The position numbers and the translations under genes are program-made. Shown here piece after piece: positions 1-5,217 of a stretch of 5,217 bases of DNA (the first letter of the stretch is position 1; each line of letters begins with the position of its first letter). This DNA is from Clostridia bacterium (GTDB taxonomy: Bacteria; Bacillota; Clostridia; Lachnospirales; Cellulosilyticaceae), in the NCBI GenBank assembly GCA_029256345.1, contig JAQSYC010000180.1:1-5217 (forward strand), in the 5' to 3' direction. Below the pieces are notes generated by a model. That model was not told the DNA's origin, made no database searches, and was given only the letters and a program-made list of their open reading frames with translations.

Positions 1-421
1 TAATTTGCAATTCACTAAAGGGGTAAAAGAATTAAATGGTAAAACGATAACTCTTTATACAGTGGATTACAAAATAAAGGCAGTATATGTAGATAATAAA
101 TTAACTGATGTAGGGGGAGAAACACCTAAGTTAATTTCTGGGTCTTTTTTTGTTCCATTGAACCTAATCGCTGATCACTTTAAGGTGGTGATAGATTTAG
201 ATATCTCTACACAAGGGCTTACGATATCTAATGGCAAAGATACTATTAAATTGGTACTTAATAGTGAACAGGCAAGTATTAATGGTAAGTTATATACATT
301 AGGGGCTCCTGTTTTTAAGGAGCAGGATATGGTGTATATTCCTATGAAGTTTATTGTGCAGGCATTAGATGGAGAGGTCACTTATGAAGATAACAACATC
401 AATATTAAGACTAAGAAGTAA
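1..421 (+). CDS. Copper amine oxidase N-terminal-like domain protein, 5' partial
   Basis: This is the C-terminal part of a protein whose reading frame is still open at the left edge (the codon at 2-4 is AAT). The TTG at 5-7 is therefore not convincingly the start, and the visible 139 residues are a fragment. Two copies of the motif typical of the copper amine oxidase N-terminal-like family (PF07833) are visible: SFFVPLNLIADHF followed by an LTISNGK strand, then the linker ASINGKLYTLGAPVF, then DMVYIPMKFIVQALDGEVTYE and a final NINIKTKK strand. Despite the name, these domains in Clostridia are usually non-enzymatic parts of exported or surface proteins; I see no catalytic residues here. The signal peptide and any partner domain lie outside the window. 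A terminator-like hairpin about 130 bases after the stop probably ends its transcript. Family assignment is fairly sure; function is unknown. Confidence 0.8.
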   Translation, partial: NLQFTKGVKELNGKTITLYTVDYKIKAVYVDNKLTDVGGETPKLISGSFFVPLNLIADHFKVVIDLDISTQGLTISNGKDTIKLVLNSEQASINGKLYTLGAPVFKEQDMVYIPMKFIVQALDGEVTYEDNNINIKTKK

Positions 422-553
422 GATTCTAGTGGATGCGAAGGTTGTAAAAGCTGATCTGTATATTGAGTTGTTTTCTGCATGGAATAGTGTTATGATTTAT
501 GCAGATTAGCGTTGATATAGGGTGTTTGAAAGCTATTAAATAAATAAAAAGTG
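422..553. other. Gene-free stretch with a weak inverted repeat
   Basis: No convincing gene lies between the stop of the upstream CDS and the terminator stem. The only structure I see is TCTGCAT at 474-480 facing ATGCAGA at 499-505, a 7-bp arm with an 18-base loop and no U-run. It could be a weak transcript structure or chance. A 41-codon ORF at 384-509 crosses this stretch but has no family resemblance and was not accepted. Confidence 0.4.
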
Positions 554-600
554 AAAAAGGATATACTGGAAGAGAAATCTCTAGTGTATTCTTTTTTGCT
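554..600 (+). terminator. Rho-independent terminator-like hairpin after the upstream CDS
   Basis: The arm at 554-567 (AAAAAGGATATACT) pairs with 583-596 (AGTGTATTCTTTTT) over 14 positions, two of them G-U wobbles. An inner AGAG/CTCT stem (571-574 with 579-582) closes an AAAT tetraloop, leaving a three-base bulge. The 3' arm itself contains the T-run (592-597). The stem is AU-rich, so it is weaker than the other two terminators in the window. It separates the copper amine oxidase-like gene from the DUF1659 cassette. Confidence 0.65.
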
Positions 601-603
601 TTA

Positions 604-609
604 TATAAT
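604..609 (+). promoter_or_regulatory. Possible -10 element for the DUF1659 cassette
   Basis: A perfect TATAAT lies 79 bases upstream of the DUF1659 start codon, just behind the terminator hairpin. No good -35 is present at 16-18 bases upstream (that position falls inside the 3' arm of the terminator), and there is no TG extension. The call rests on the -10 match and on the need for a new promoter after a terminator. It could be chance in AT-rich DNA. Confidence 0.3.
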
Positions 610-687
610 AAAAATTCAATTTAATTTAGGGAATCTTCTCTGGCGGCACATATATAGAAGTGAATAACTGGTAAAGGAGGTGAAAAT

Positions 688-882
688 ATGGCAGTAACAG
701 CAGAGGTAAAAGGTGTAAAAGTTGTTTTGAAACTGGCGAAGGGTTCACAAACCATCTCTAACTGCAGCCAAAGTGCATCAGATGAAGCACTTTATGAAAT
801 CGGCGAAGCAGTCGCTAGTTTGCAAGAGGAGGAAGTAACAAATCTTAGCAAAGTAGTTGAGACAATCCTTATAGTAGAGTAA
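688..882 (+). CDS. DUF1659 family small protein
   Basis: A 64-aa protein matching the DUF1659 family (PF07872) in length and pattern. It has the opening MAVTAEVKGVKVVLKL, a short hinge, and then ASDEALYEIGEAVASLQ, which corresponds to the conserved 'asDedLyevakalasLq' block, ending in a hydrophobic VETILIVE strand. The start is fixed by a near-ideal ribosome binding site, AAAGGAGG at 673-680, seven bases before ATG. The protein has no signal peptide, membrane segment or catalytic motif, so it is probably a small cytoplasmic alpha/beta protein. The family has no established function as far as I know. It is commonly found beside DUF2922 and YvrJ genes in Firmicutes, as here, which suggests the three act together. 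It is followed 39 bases later by the DUF2922 remnant, probably on the same transcript. Confidence 0.88.
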   Translation: MAVTAEVKGVKVVLKLAKGSQTISNCSQSASDEALYEIGEAVASLQEEEVTNLSKVVETILIVE

Positions 883-921
883 GGGCTATAAGGACAAAAT
901 TTGAGGAAAGGAGGGATACTT

Positions 922-1106
922 ATGGCAGAGATTACAAAAAAATCACTGGTACTTACTTTTGGTACAGCTGGAAGTAAGGAAGTGAGTCTTACACTGTTAT
1001 GGACAGAGTAATTGCAGCAAATGCTTATGGTGACGGAGATATCGTTAATCAAAGGCTAGGGGCAAAATATGTCACTCAGCAGGTGGATGAAATCGTCTTA
1101 GGATAA
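922..1106 (+). pseudogene. DUF2922 family gene, broken by internal deletion and frameshift
   Basis: Two pieces of one DUF2922 protein (PF11148) lie in different frames. The first, 922-1011, has an excellent ribosome binding site (AAAGGAGGG at 907-915) and encodes MAEITKKSLVLTFGTAGSKE and then VSLTL, the family's N-terminal strands, before running into LLWTE and a stop. The second, readable from about 996 to the TAA at 1104-1106, encodes VMDRVIAANAYGDGDIV and then NQRLGAKYVTQQVDEIVLG, the family's helix and C-terminal strands. Intact members are about 70 aa and carry a 'dpkedLteaeV'-like segment between these parts; it is absent here. About 13-14 residues appear to be missing. A lost segment of 3n+1 bases (for example 40) would explain both the gap and the frame change. 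This is too large for a single-base sequencing error. The second piece could begin at ATG 999, but its only upstream purine-rich sequence is poorly spaced. The Shine-Dalgarno and flanking genes are intact, so the damage looks recent. Confidence 0.75.
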
Positions 1107-1108
1107 AA

Positions 1109-1140
1109 CCCTATGGCACCTATATGGCAGAGCCTTAGGG
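1109..1140 (+). repeat. Intergenic hairpin between DUF2922 remnant and YvrJ gene
   Basis: CCCTATGGC at 1109-1117 can pair with GCCTTAGGG at 1132-1140, giving eight base pairs with one T-T mismatch and a 14-base loop. The left part also contains a near-direct repeat, CCTATGGCA and CCTATATGGCA. No T-run follows, so it is not an intrinsic terminator. It lies 13 bases upstream of the next purine-rich ribosome-binding sequence and could affect translation or transcript processing of the YvrJ gene, but that role is inference. Confidence 0.5.
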
Positions 1141-1168
1141 GACTGTCAATATAGGGAGGTGTATTGGC

Positions 1169-1177
1169 ATGAGATGA
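1169..1177 (+). other. Two-codon ORF (ATG AGA TGA) with its own Shine-Dalgarno
   Basis: GGGAGGTG at 1154-1161 is well spaced (7 bases) from ATG at 1169, which is followed only by AGA and TGA. The stop codon overlaps the start of the AGGAGGGG that serves the YvrJ gene. It may be a translational leader, a relic of a lost small gene, or chance. No product of meaningful length is made from it. Confidence 0.35.
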
Positions 1178-1189
1178 GGAGGGGGTACT

Positions 1190-1333
1190 ATGGAAGAGCT
1201 TTTGGGTCAGGTGGGTAATGTGGGGTTTCCTATTGCTTTGTCTATATACCTTTTGGTCAGGATAGAAGGTAAAATGGAGCAGCTTACCGCCAGTATACAA
1301 AAACTCACGGCAGTGCTTGAGAAAAAAGTATAA
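1190..1333 (+). CDS. YvrJ family small membrane protein
   Basis: A 47-aa protein closely matching the YvrJ family (PF12841). It starts MEELLGQVGNVGFPIALSIY and continues LLVRIEGKMEQLTASIQKLT, the characteristic 'vGnvGFPivvtlYLLlRiE' signature followed by an amphipathic, probably coiled helix (residues about 27-45). Residues 8-23 form one short hydrophobic segment, so the peptide is probably membrane-associated with a charged C-terminal helix. The start is set by AGGAGGGG at 1177-1184, five bases before ATG. It is the last gene of the DUF1659/DUF2922/YvrJ cassette, and a strong terminator begins 8 bases after its stop. No function is established for the family to my knowledge. The single transmembrane segment plus coiled tail resembles holin-like or membrane-anchoring peptides in overall shape only, which is not evidence for that role. 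Confidence 0.88.
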   Translation: MEELLGQVGNVGFPIALSIYLLVRIEGKMEQLTASIQKLTAVLEKKV

Positions 1334-1341
1334 GAAAAGAT

Positions 1342-1379
1342 AAAACAGGGTGCACTTTTAAGAGGTGTACCCTGTTTTT
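1342..1379 (+). terminator. Strong rho-independent terminator after YvrJ gene
   Basis: AAAACAGGGTGCAC (1342-1355) pairs with GTGTACCCTGTTTT (1365-1378) over 14 positions with a single G-U wobble and a nine-base loop; the T-run is 1375-1379. The A-run on the 5' side makes it potentially active on the opposite strand too, although no minus-strand gene converges on it in this window. It closes the small-gene cassette. Confidence 0.92.
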
Positions 1380-1434
1380 AATGGTTTCGTAATAAAATTG
1401 TAAGGAATAGAGGTAACATTAAATGGAATTTCAG

Positions 1435-1463
1435 TTGTATTTTATCCAGATTTATCATAAAAT
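1435..1463 (+). promoter_or_regulatory. Candidate sigma-A promoter for the SLH protein gene
   Basis: TTGTAT at 1435-1440 and TAAAAT at 1458-1463 are separated by exactly 17 bases. They lie between the strong terminator and the SLH gene, where a promoter is needed. Each box is a 4-5 of 6 match to TTGACA/TATAAT. Transcription would start near 1470, giving a leader of about 50 bases. The rest of the 1380-1521 interval shows no other structure I can support. Confidence 0.5.
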
Positions 1464-1521
1464 AGTTATATGATGGACAAGGTATAGATTTCAAAAGATA
1501 AATAAGGAGGGGTTAGACATA

Positions 1522-3513
1522 ATGAAAATAAAGAAGATGGGCAGAGTAATTGTTCTGCTAGGTGTAATCGTTTTACATACAGTGAGTACCTTAGCGGCTA
1601 CTTTTAAGGATGTACCAACAACTCATTGGGCATACAAAGTTGTAGATGATATGCAGCAAAGAGGGATTATGCTCTCTAGCAGCAGCGGAGAATTCTTTCC
1701 AAATAATAAAATGAACTATTTTGAGATTACAGATGTTCTGGCAAAGGCCACAGGATATGTGGATGTCAATGCCAGTTCAAATATAGATGAAACTTTCAAA
1801 CAACAGATTGTTAATAACTATGAAGCGCAAAAAGCTACCCTTGCCAGTTATGCATTAAAGTTTACCACCTGGGATAAGCGTTATGACCAACAGGTTGCTT
1901 ATCTTTTAGGGAGAGGGTACCTCAAAAAAGAAGAGCTGGATAAATTTATTATTAAGACAGCAGCAGGGCAAGAGGCTAAAAAGATTATCAATAAGCAGGA
2001 AATGGCAGTATTTGTGGTAAGACTTTTAGGCAAAGAAGAAACAGCCAAAACGGGTTATAAATCCAGCGGCTTTGCAGATGAAAATCTTATTGTAGAAGCC
2101 AATAAGCCTTATGTAGCTTATCTAAAGGCACTGGCACTTATTAATGGGGATGACAAAGGGCTATTTAACCCTAACGCAGAGATTACAAAAGCCTTTTGTG
2201 CTAAGATGATCAGTGATGCACTGACTTATAAAGAAAACCTTGCTAAGGGCAGTGTCGGTACAGAAACAGGTCAGGCGACGCAGGCCGGAGACTTAGTAAC
2301 GGTTAAGAGAATCATTCCAAAAGGTCAGACGGAATATTACATACTACTAGAAAAAGGCGGTAACACCTCTTTTTATACGATTAAAAATACTACAAAAGTA
2401 AAAGATAAAGCCGGTAATGAAGTGGCCATCACCAGTATTCCTTTAGAAACGAAGGCAGCTGCAGTCATTACACTTCAAAATAGTACAGAGTACATCACAA
2501 GTATGATTTTGCAAACAAGCAGTGCAGGAACAGGGTCAAATACAGGGAATGGTACTGACGGAACCAATACTTCAAGTACGGTGGTCAGCGGAACGATAGA
2601 AAGAATCGGTACCAATGATACACTTACGATTTTATTATCAGATGATACAAGTAAAACGTATCTTATAGATGATAACTGTGTGATAACCCTCAGTGGCACA
2701 ACGGCAAAACTTGAAGACTTAAGAGCAGATGACACTGTAAGAGCTACTATTCACTCCAATACCATTACAAAGCTGATTGTAGAAAAGGGCAATACTAAGC
2801 CGGGGAATACAGATAACCTAGCGTCCGGTGAAGTAACAGCAAAAGGGGTCAAGACAGAAGGTTATGTGCTGACTATCAAATCGGGTACAAAGGTTTCAGA
2901 GATTGTGATGGATGATAAAACAGATATTGAAAAAAACAATAAAAGCGCAGAACTTGAGGATATAAGAATCGGAGATAAGGTGGAGGTCATTAAGCGGGAT
3001 GGTGTAGTTAAAGAGCTTATAGTGACAGGCACTAAGTCAAATATCACAGGAGAAGTAAAATCTATTCATATTGCAGCCGTACCAGAAGTTACTTTAAAAA
3101 CAAAAAACGGCACGGAGACTTTTGTGATTAATCAGGAGACAGACATCTACGACAATAACGAAAGAAGTGACGCAGTCCTAAGAGACCTTCGCCTGGGTCA
3201 AACGGTTGAGGTACTGATAGACAGTAAAGAAGTGGTATCTTTAACCATTCAAAGAGCGACAACAACCATAACCTATAAAGGTGTTATCAAAGATATAGGA
3301 CGGGGCACAGATTATATCGATGTGCTGGTTGACTACGATGCGTTGTCAGAAAGCAGCAAAGTGATGAAAAGAGTGAAGACACCTCTTGAAGTAGAAATAG
3401 AATTAAATGGAAAGAAAGAACATAGAAGTGTATTAGATAAGGACATGGAGATTGTAATAAGTTATCAATATCTAGAGGATGCTGTCCCAGAAAAAATCCT
3501 AATAATCAAATAA
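1522..3513 (+). CDS. Exported SLH-domain protein with tandem beta-rich repeats
   Basis: A 663-aa surface protein. Residues 1-26 are a signal peptide: a basic MKIKKMGR start, a hydrophobic core, and cleavage near STLAA. Three SLH-like domains follow: 28-78 (FKDVPTTHWAYKVVDDMQQRG with FFPNNKMNYFEITDVLAK), a degenerate one at about 116-171 (INKQEMAVFVVRLLG), and 184-236 (FADENL, then LALINGDDKGLFNPNAEITK). SLH domains normally hold proteins to secondary cell-wall polymer. The remainder is about five beta-rich units: about 258-331, then a Ser/Thr/Gly linker (about 332-353), 354-422, 433-502, 507-578 and 583-663. The middle three share a G-x-V start and an LEDLR/LEDIR/LRDLR turn at 397-401, 478-482 and 553-557, followed by a D/Q-x-V-x-V/A strand. 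No catalytic motif is visible. The start is supported by AGGAGGGG at 1505-1512, nine bases before ATG. The gene is probably monocistronic, with a candidate promoter upstream and a terminator downstream. It may be an S-layer-associated adhesin or a structural wall protein; its specific role is unknown. Confidence 0.88.
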   Translation: MKIKKMGRVIVLLGVIVLHTVSTLAATFKDVPTTHWAYKVVDDMQQRGIMLSSSSGEFFPNNKMNYFEITDVLAKATGYVDVNASSNIDETFKQQIVNNYEAQKATLASYALKFTTWDKRYDQQVAYLLGRGYLKKEELDKFIIKTAAGQEAKKIINKQEMAVFVVRLLGKEETAKTGYKSSGFADENLIVEANKPYVAYLKALALINGDDKGLFNPNAEITKAFCAKMISDALTYKENLAKGSVGTETGQATQAGDLVTVKRIIPKGQTEYYILLEKGGNTSFYTIKNTTKVKDKAGNEVAITSIPLETKAAAVITLQNSTEYITSMILQTSSAGTGSNTGNGTDGTNTSSTVVSGTIERIGTNDTLTILLSDDTSKTYLIDDNCVITLSGTTAKLEDLRADDTVRATIHSNTITKLIVEKGNTKPGNTDNLASGEVTAKGVKTEGYVLTIKSGTKVSEIVMDDKTDIEKNNKSAELEDIRIGDKVEVIKRDGVVKELIVTGTKSNITGEVKSIHIAAVPEVTLKTKNGTETFVINQETDIYDNNERSDAVLRDLRLGQTVEVLIDSKEVVSLTIQRATTTITYKGVIKDIGRGTDYIDVLVDYDALSESSKVMKRVKTPLEVEIELNGKKEHRSVLDKDMEIVISYQYLEDAVPEKILIIK

Positions 3514-3528
3514 ATTTATAGCACAACA

Positions 3529-3568
3529 GGGGAGGGGGGACATACAATCATGTCGCCCCATCCTTTTT
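3529..3568 (+). terminator. Rho-independent terminator after the SLH protein gene
   Basis: GACAT at 3539-3543 pairs with ATGTC at 3550-3554 around a six-base loop. After one G-G mismatch, GGGG (3534-3537) pairs with CCCC (3556-3559), and further G-C and G-U pairs extend the stem beyond an A-A mismatch. TTTTT at 3564-3568 follows. The 5' arm is an unusual near-continuous G stretch. It lies 16 bases after the SLH gene stop, separating it from the LysM-walRK operon. Confidence 0.85.
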
Positions 3569-3623
3569 AATACACGAGTAAGAGGGGTTTGCATAAATAG
3601 TCAGCGAGGGAAGGAATAGCAGG

Positions 3624-4448
3624 ATGAAGCAAAACAAGAGTAATCAAAAGGTTATCAAATTAAAAAATACTGGAAGAAAAAGCAAGACCGCAAGGTTTGA
3701 TAATAAAGTGATCGGGATAGCTCTGGTGATTGCAGTAGCTATAGGTGGTTTTTTAGGTTTTAGACCCAATGCTTATCAGATTACCATCGCCGAAAAGGTG
3801 GTAGGAGCTGTTAAGGATGAAAAAATAGTGGAGGCGGCGAGGGACACGGTAAAAGCTCAGTTAGAGAGCACCTACAATGCAGAAATCAAGTTTGAAGATG
3901 AAATAGAACTCAAAAAATATCATGCCAAAAAAAGAGATTATATTGATCCAACTTATTTAGTAACATATATTAGAAAAAATATGAATGTACTCATCGCATT
4001 TAAGGAAATATATGTAGAAGGAAAACCAGTAGGAATTGTAGCCTCAGATGAAGAGGTAGAGGTGCTGAAGGCTGCTTTAAAAAAAGAGTATTATGGTAAT
4101 AAAGAGGTAGAGGTAGATTTTGGAAAGAAAGTGGAGATTAAGACCGCCTTTGCCAAAGAAAGTGACCTAATCAATATGGATACGCTTGTAGAAAAATGTG
4201 CTGTAACAACTCCTAAAATAGTGACGTATGAAGTAAAAGCGGGAGACAGCTTGTGGGGGATTGCCAATCAATTAGGGGTATCAATAGAAAATATTAAAAA
4301 AGAAAACCAAGGGTTTACAGACACAACCGTTCTAAAAATTGGAGATAAGTTAAAAGCTAAAATAAATGAGCCGATGCTGCCGCTGATAGTGACCAAAGAT
4401 CTCACTATTGAACAAGAGACAGTAGATGATGGTAAAAAGGAGCAGTAA
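3624..4448 (+). CDS. Membrane-anchored LysM protein, apparently lacking the usual C-terminal domains
   Basis: A 274-aa protein. The N-terminus is short and strongly basic (residues 1-28), then one transmembrane helix (29-46, VIGIALVIAVAIGGFLGF), so the rest is probably extracytoplasmic. Residues 50-195 form a charged region resembling the N-terminal part of clostridial LysM/G5/M23 wall proteins, including IYVEGKPVGIVASDEEVEVL. Residues 201-247 are one LysM domain, with YEVKAGDSLWGIANQLGVS and VLKIGDKLKAKI, which binds N-acetylglucosamine-containing peptidoglycan. After LysM the protein reads LPLIVTKDLTIEQETV, the position where relatives enter a G5 domain and then an M23 metallopeptidase. Here it ends 16 residues after that first LPLIV, so no hydrolase is present. 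The start is supported by GGGAAGGA at 3608-3615. The stop is one base before the walR ATG, and the walR ribosome binding site lies within this gene's last codons, so the two are probably translationally coupled. It may sense or dock to the wall for the WalRK system; that is inference. Confidence 0.82.
   Translation: MKQNKSNQKVIKLKNTGRKSKTARFDNKVIGIALVIAVAIGGFLGFRPNAYQITIAEKVVGAVKDEKIVEAARDTVKAQLESTYNAEIKFEDEIELKKYHAKKRDYIDPTYLVTYIRKNMNVLIAFKEIYVEGKPVGIVASDEEVEVLKAALKKEYYGNKEVEVDFGKKVEIKTAFAKESDLINMDTLVEKCAVTTPKIVTYEVKAGDSLWGIANQLGVSIENIKKENQGFTDTTVLKIGDKLKAKINEPMLPLIVTKDLTIEQETVDDGKKEQ
4436..4442 (+). promoter_or_regulatory. Ribosome binding site that decides the walR start
   Basis: AAAGGAG lies inside the last codons of the LysM gene and ends seven bases before ATG 4450. 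It supports 4450 as the walR start rather than the in-frame ATGs at 4426 and 4429, which have no comparable site and would add MMVKRSSK in front of a conserved receiver N-terminus. Confidence 0.75.
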
Positions 4449-4449
4449 G

Positions 4450-5142
4450 ATGCAAAAAATAGCGATTATAGAGGATGAAAAGGCGATTTCAGATATTTTG
4501 AAATATAATCTGGAAAAAGAGGGGTACCTCGTTTATACAGCATACGATGGTGAAGAGGGAATAGAACTGGTTAATAAAGAAAACCCTGACCTTATTATGC
4601 TGGATATTATGATGCCAAAGCTGGATGGGTTTGAGGTTTGCAGAGCAGTAAGACAAACTAAAAGTACGCCTATCATCATGCTGACGGCGAGAGCTGAGGA
4701 GATAGACAAGGTGCTGGGCTTAGAGCTTGGGGCAGATGACTATATTACAAAACCCTTTGGTATGAGAGAGCTTATTGCAAGAGTTAAGGCAAATCTTAGA
4801 AGGGTTACGGCGGCTATTCCAAAAGAAACAACAGATCCGGCCAACGTTCTAGAAGAGAATGGTTTGGCGATGGATTTATCAAAATATGAGGTCTCTAAAA
4901 GAGGTCATATTTTGGAGCTTACCTTAAGAGAGTTTGAGCTGCTTAAATTCTTGTGGCTAGAGAAAGGTAAAGTATTTTCTAGAGAGCATTTACTTGAAAA
5001 GGTATGGGGTTATGAGTATTATGGTGATGTAAGAACAGTGGATGTTACGGTAAGAAGACTAAGAGAGAAAATAGAAGATGATGCATCAAAGGCAGCTTAT
5101 GTGCTTACAAAAAGAGGAGTAGGATACTACTTTAGAGGATAA
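4450..5142 (+). CDS. walR: OmpR/PhoB-family response regulator, WalR (YycF)
   Basis: A 230-aa two-component response regulator with the usual length of WalR. The receiver domain (residues 1-120) carries the acidic pair E8/D9, the phosphoacceptor D52 in LIMLDIMMPKLDG, T79 in IIMLTA, and K101 in TKPF. The stretch IDKVLGLELGADDYITKPF and the N-terminal ISDILKYNLEKEGY are WalR-like. After a linker, residues about 133-230 form a winged-helix DNA-binding domain with TLREFELLKFLWLEKGKVFS, WGYEYYGDVRTVDVTVRRLR and the final TKRGVGYYFRG, again very close to WalR/YycF. In Firmicutes WalR regulates peptidoglycan hydrolases and wall metabolism. It begins one base after the LysM gene and is followed five bases later by the kinase gene, so an operon is likely. 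Clostridia have several PhoB-like paralogues, so the walR name rests on motif likeness plus the kinase and wall-related context. Confidence 0.9.
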   Translation: MQKIAIIEDEKAISDILKYNLEKEGYLVYTAYDGEEGIELVNKENPDLIMLDIMMPKLDGFEVCRAVRQTKSTPIIMLTARAEEIDKVLGLELGADDYITKPFGMRELIARVKANLRRVTAAIPKETTDPANVLEENGLAMDLSKYEVSKRGHILELTLREFELLKFLWLEKGKVFSREHLLEKVWGYEYYGDVRTVDVTVRRLREKIEDDASKAAYVLTKRGVGYYFRG

Positions 5143-5147
5143 AAGTG

Positions 5148-5217
5148 ATGAGAACAAGTATACAGCTTAAAATTGTTATGATTTACCTATCCATCATTTT
5201 TATGATTATGATGGTAA
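5148..5217 (+). CDS. walK: Sensor histidine kinase N-terminus, WalK-like, 3' partial
   Basis: Only 23 codons are present before the window ends. They read MRTSIQLKIVMIYLSIIFMI and then MMV: a short polar start followed by the first transmembrane helix, closely resembling the N-terminus of clostridial WalK-type kinases (MRTSIQLKLVxIYLLL pattern). The ATG lies five bases after the walR stop, with AGAGG at 5134-5138 as a modest ribosome binding site, and a GTG sits directly in front of it. Placement after walR supports a WalK partner that would phosphorylate D52 of WalR. The HAMP, PAS, HisKA and ATPase domains would lie beyond the window and could not be checked. Confidence 0.72.
   Translation, partial: MRTSIQLKIVMIYLSIIFMIMMV

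Noticed and set aside
384..509. 41-codon ORF overlapping the end of the first CDS, with GGAGAGG six bases before its ATG
   Set aside because: It has no recognisable family or domain, lies partly inside a clear coding region in another frame, and its length is within chance expectation.
422..687. Riboswitch or other structured RNA leader before the DUF1659 gene
   Set aside because: Apart from the terminator hairpin and one weak inverted repeat I recognise no conserved riboswitch or T-box motif.
792..1300. Minus-strand ORFs at 792-1052 and 1076-1300
   Set aside because: They lie opposite the small plus-strand genes, show no family resemblance and no supporting ribosome binding site, and look like antisense shadows.
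1399..1415. Possible WalR box (TGTAAG) upstream of the SLH gene
   Set aside because: The second half-site of the TGTWAH-N5-TGTWAH consensus is absent; a similar TGTAAA near 443 also has wrong spacing to the next TGT.
2475..3047. Minus-strand ORFs at 2475-2735 and 2862-3047
   Set aside because: They are antisense to the SLH protein gene, with low-complexity Val/Ser/Leu-rich translations typical of the reverse of Thr/Asp/Lys-rich coding sequence.
4426..4449. Longer walR start at ATG 4426 giving an extra MMVKRSSK
   Set aside because: It lacks a ribosome binding site and overlaps the LysM gene; ATG 4450 has AAAGGAG at the right spacing and gives the usual family N-terminus.

Overview
The window is a low-GC, plus-strand-only stretch from a Gram-positive bacterium, most likely a member of the Clostridia. 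Four things point there: strong AGGAGG-type ribosome binding sites, a DUF1659 / DUF2922 / YvrJ small-gene cluster, a surface protein with SLH domains, and a WalR-type response regulator running directly into its histidine kinase. I cannot name a genus from the sequence alone. I see no RNA gene, CRISPR array, transposon or phage gene.

Layout, left to right. (1) Bases 1-421 hold the 3' end of a protein with copper amine oxidase N-terminal-like repeats; a gene-free stretch follows and ends in a hairpin terminator near 554-600. (2) Bases 604-1379 are a compact cassette: a DUF1659 gene, a DUF2922 gene that looks broken by an internal deletion with frameshift, a hairpin plus a two-codon ORF, a 47-aa YvrJ-family membrane peptide, and a very good intrinsic terminator. 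(3) A candidate sigma-A promoter at 1435-1463 leads into a 663-aa exported protein with three SLH-like domains and about five tandem beta-rich repeats, followed by its own terminator at 3529-3568. (4) From 3624 to the window end is an operon: a membrane-anchored LysM protein that stops where its relatives usually continue into G5 and peptidase domains, then walR one base downstream, then the first 23 codons of a walK-like sensor kinase five bases after walR.

How they fit together. Everything with a recognisable role concerns the cell envelope: SLH proteins bind secondary cell-wall polymers, LysM binds peptidoglycan, and WalRK controls cell-wall turnover in Firmicutes. The DUF1659/DUF2922/YvrJ cassette has no function I know of and is closed off by terminators on both sides.

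The best candidates for something unusual are the truncated LysM protein coupled to walRK, the deleted DUF2922 gene inside an otherwise intact cassette, and the repeat-bearing SLH protein. None of these is enough to claim a new system.
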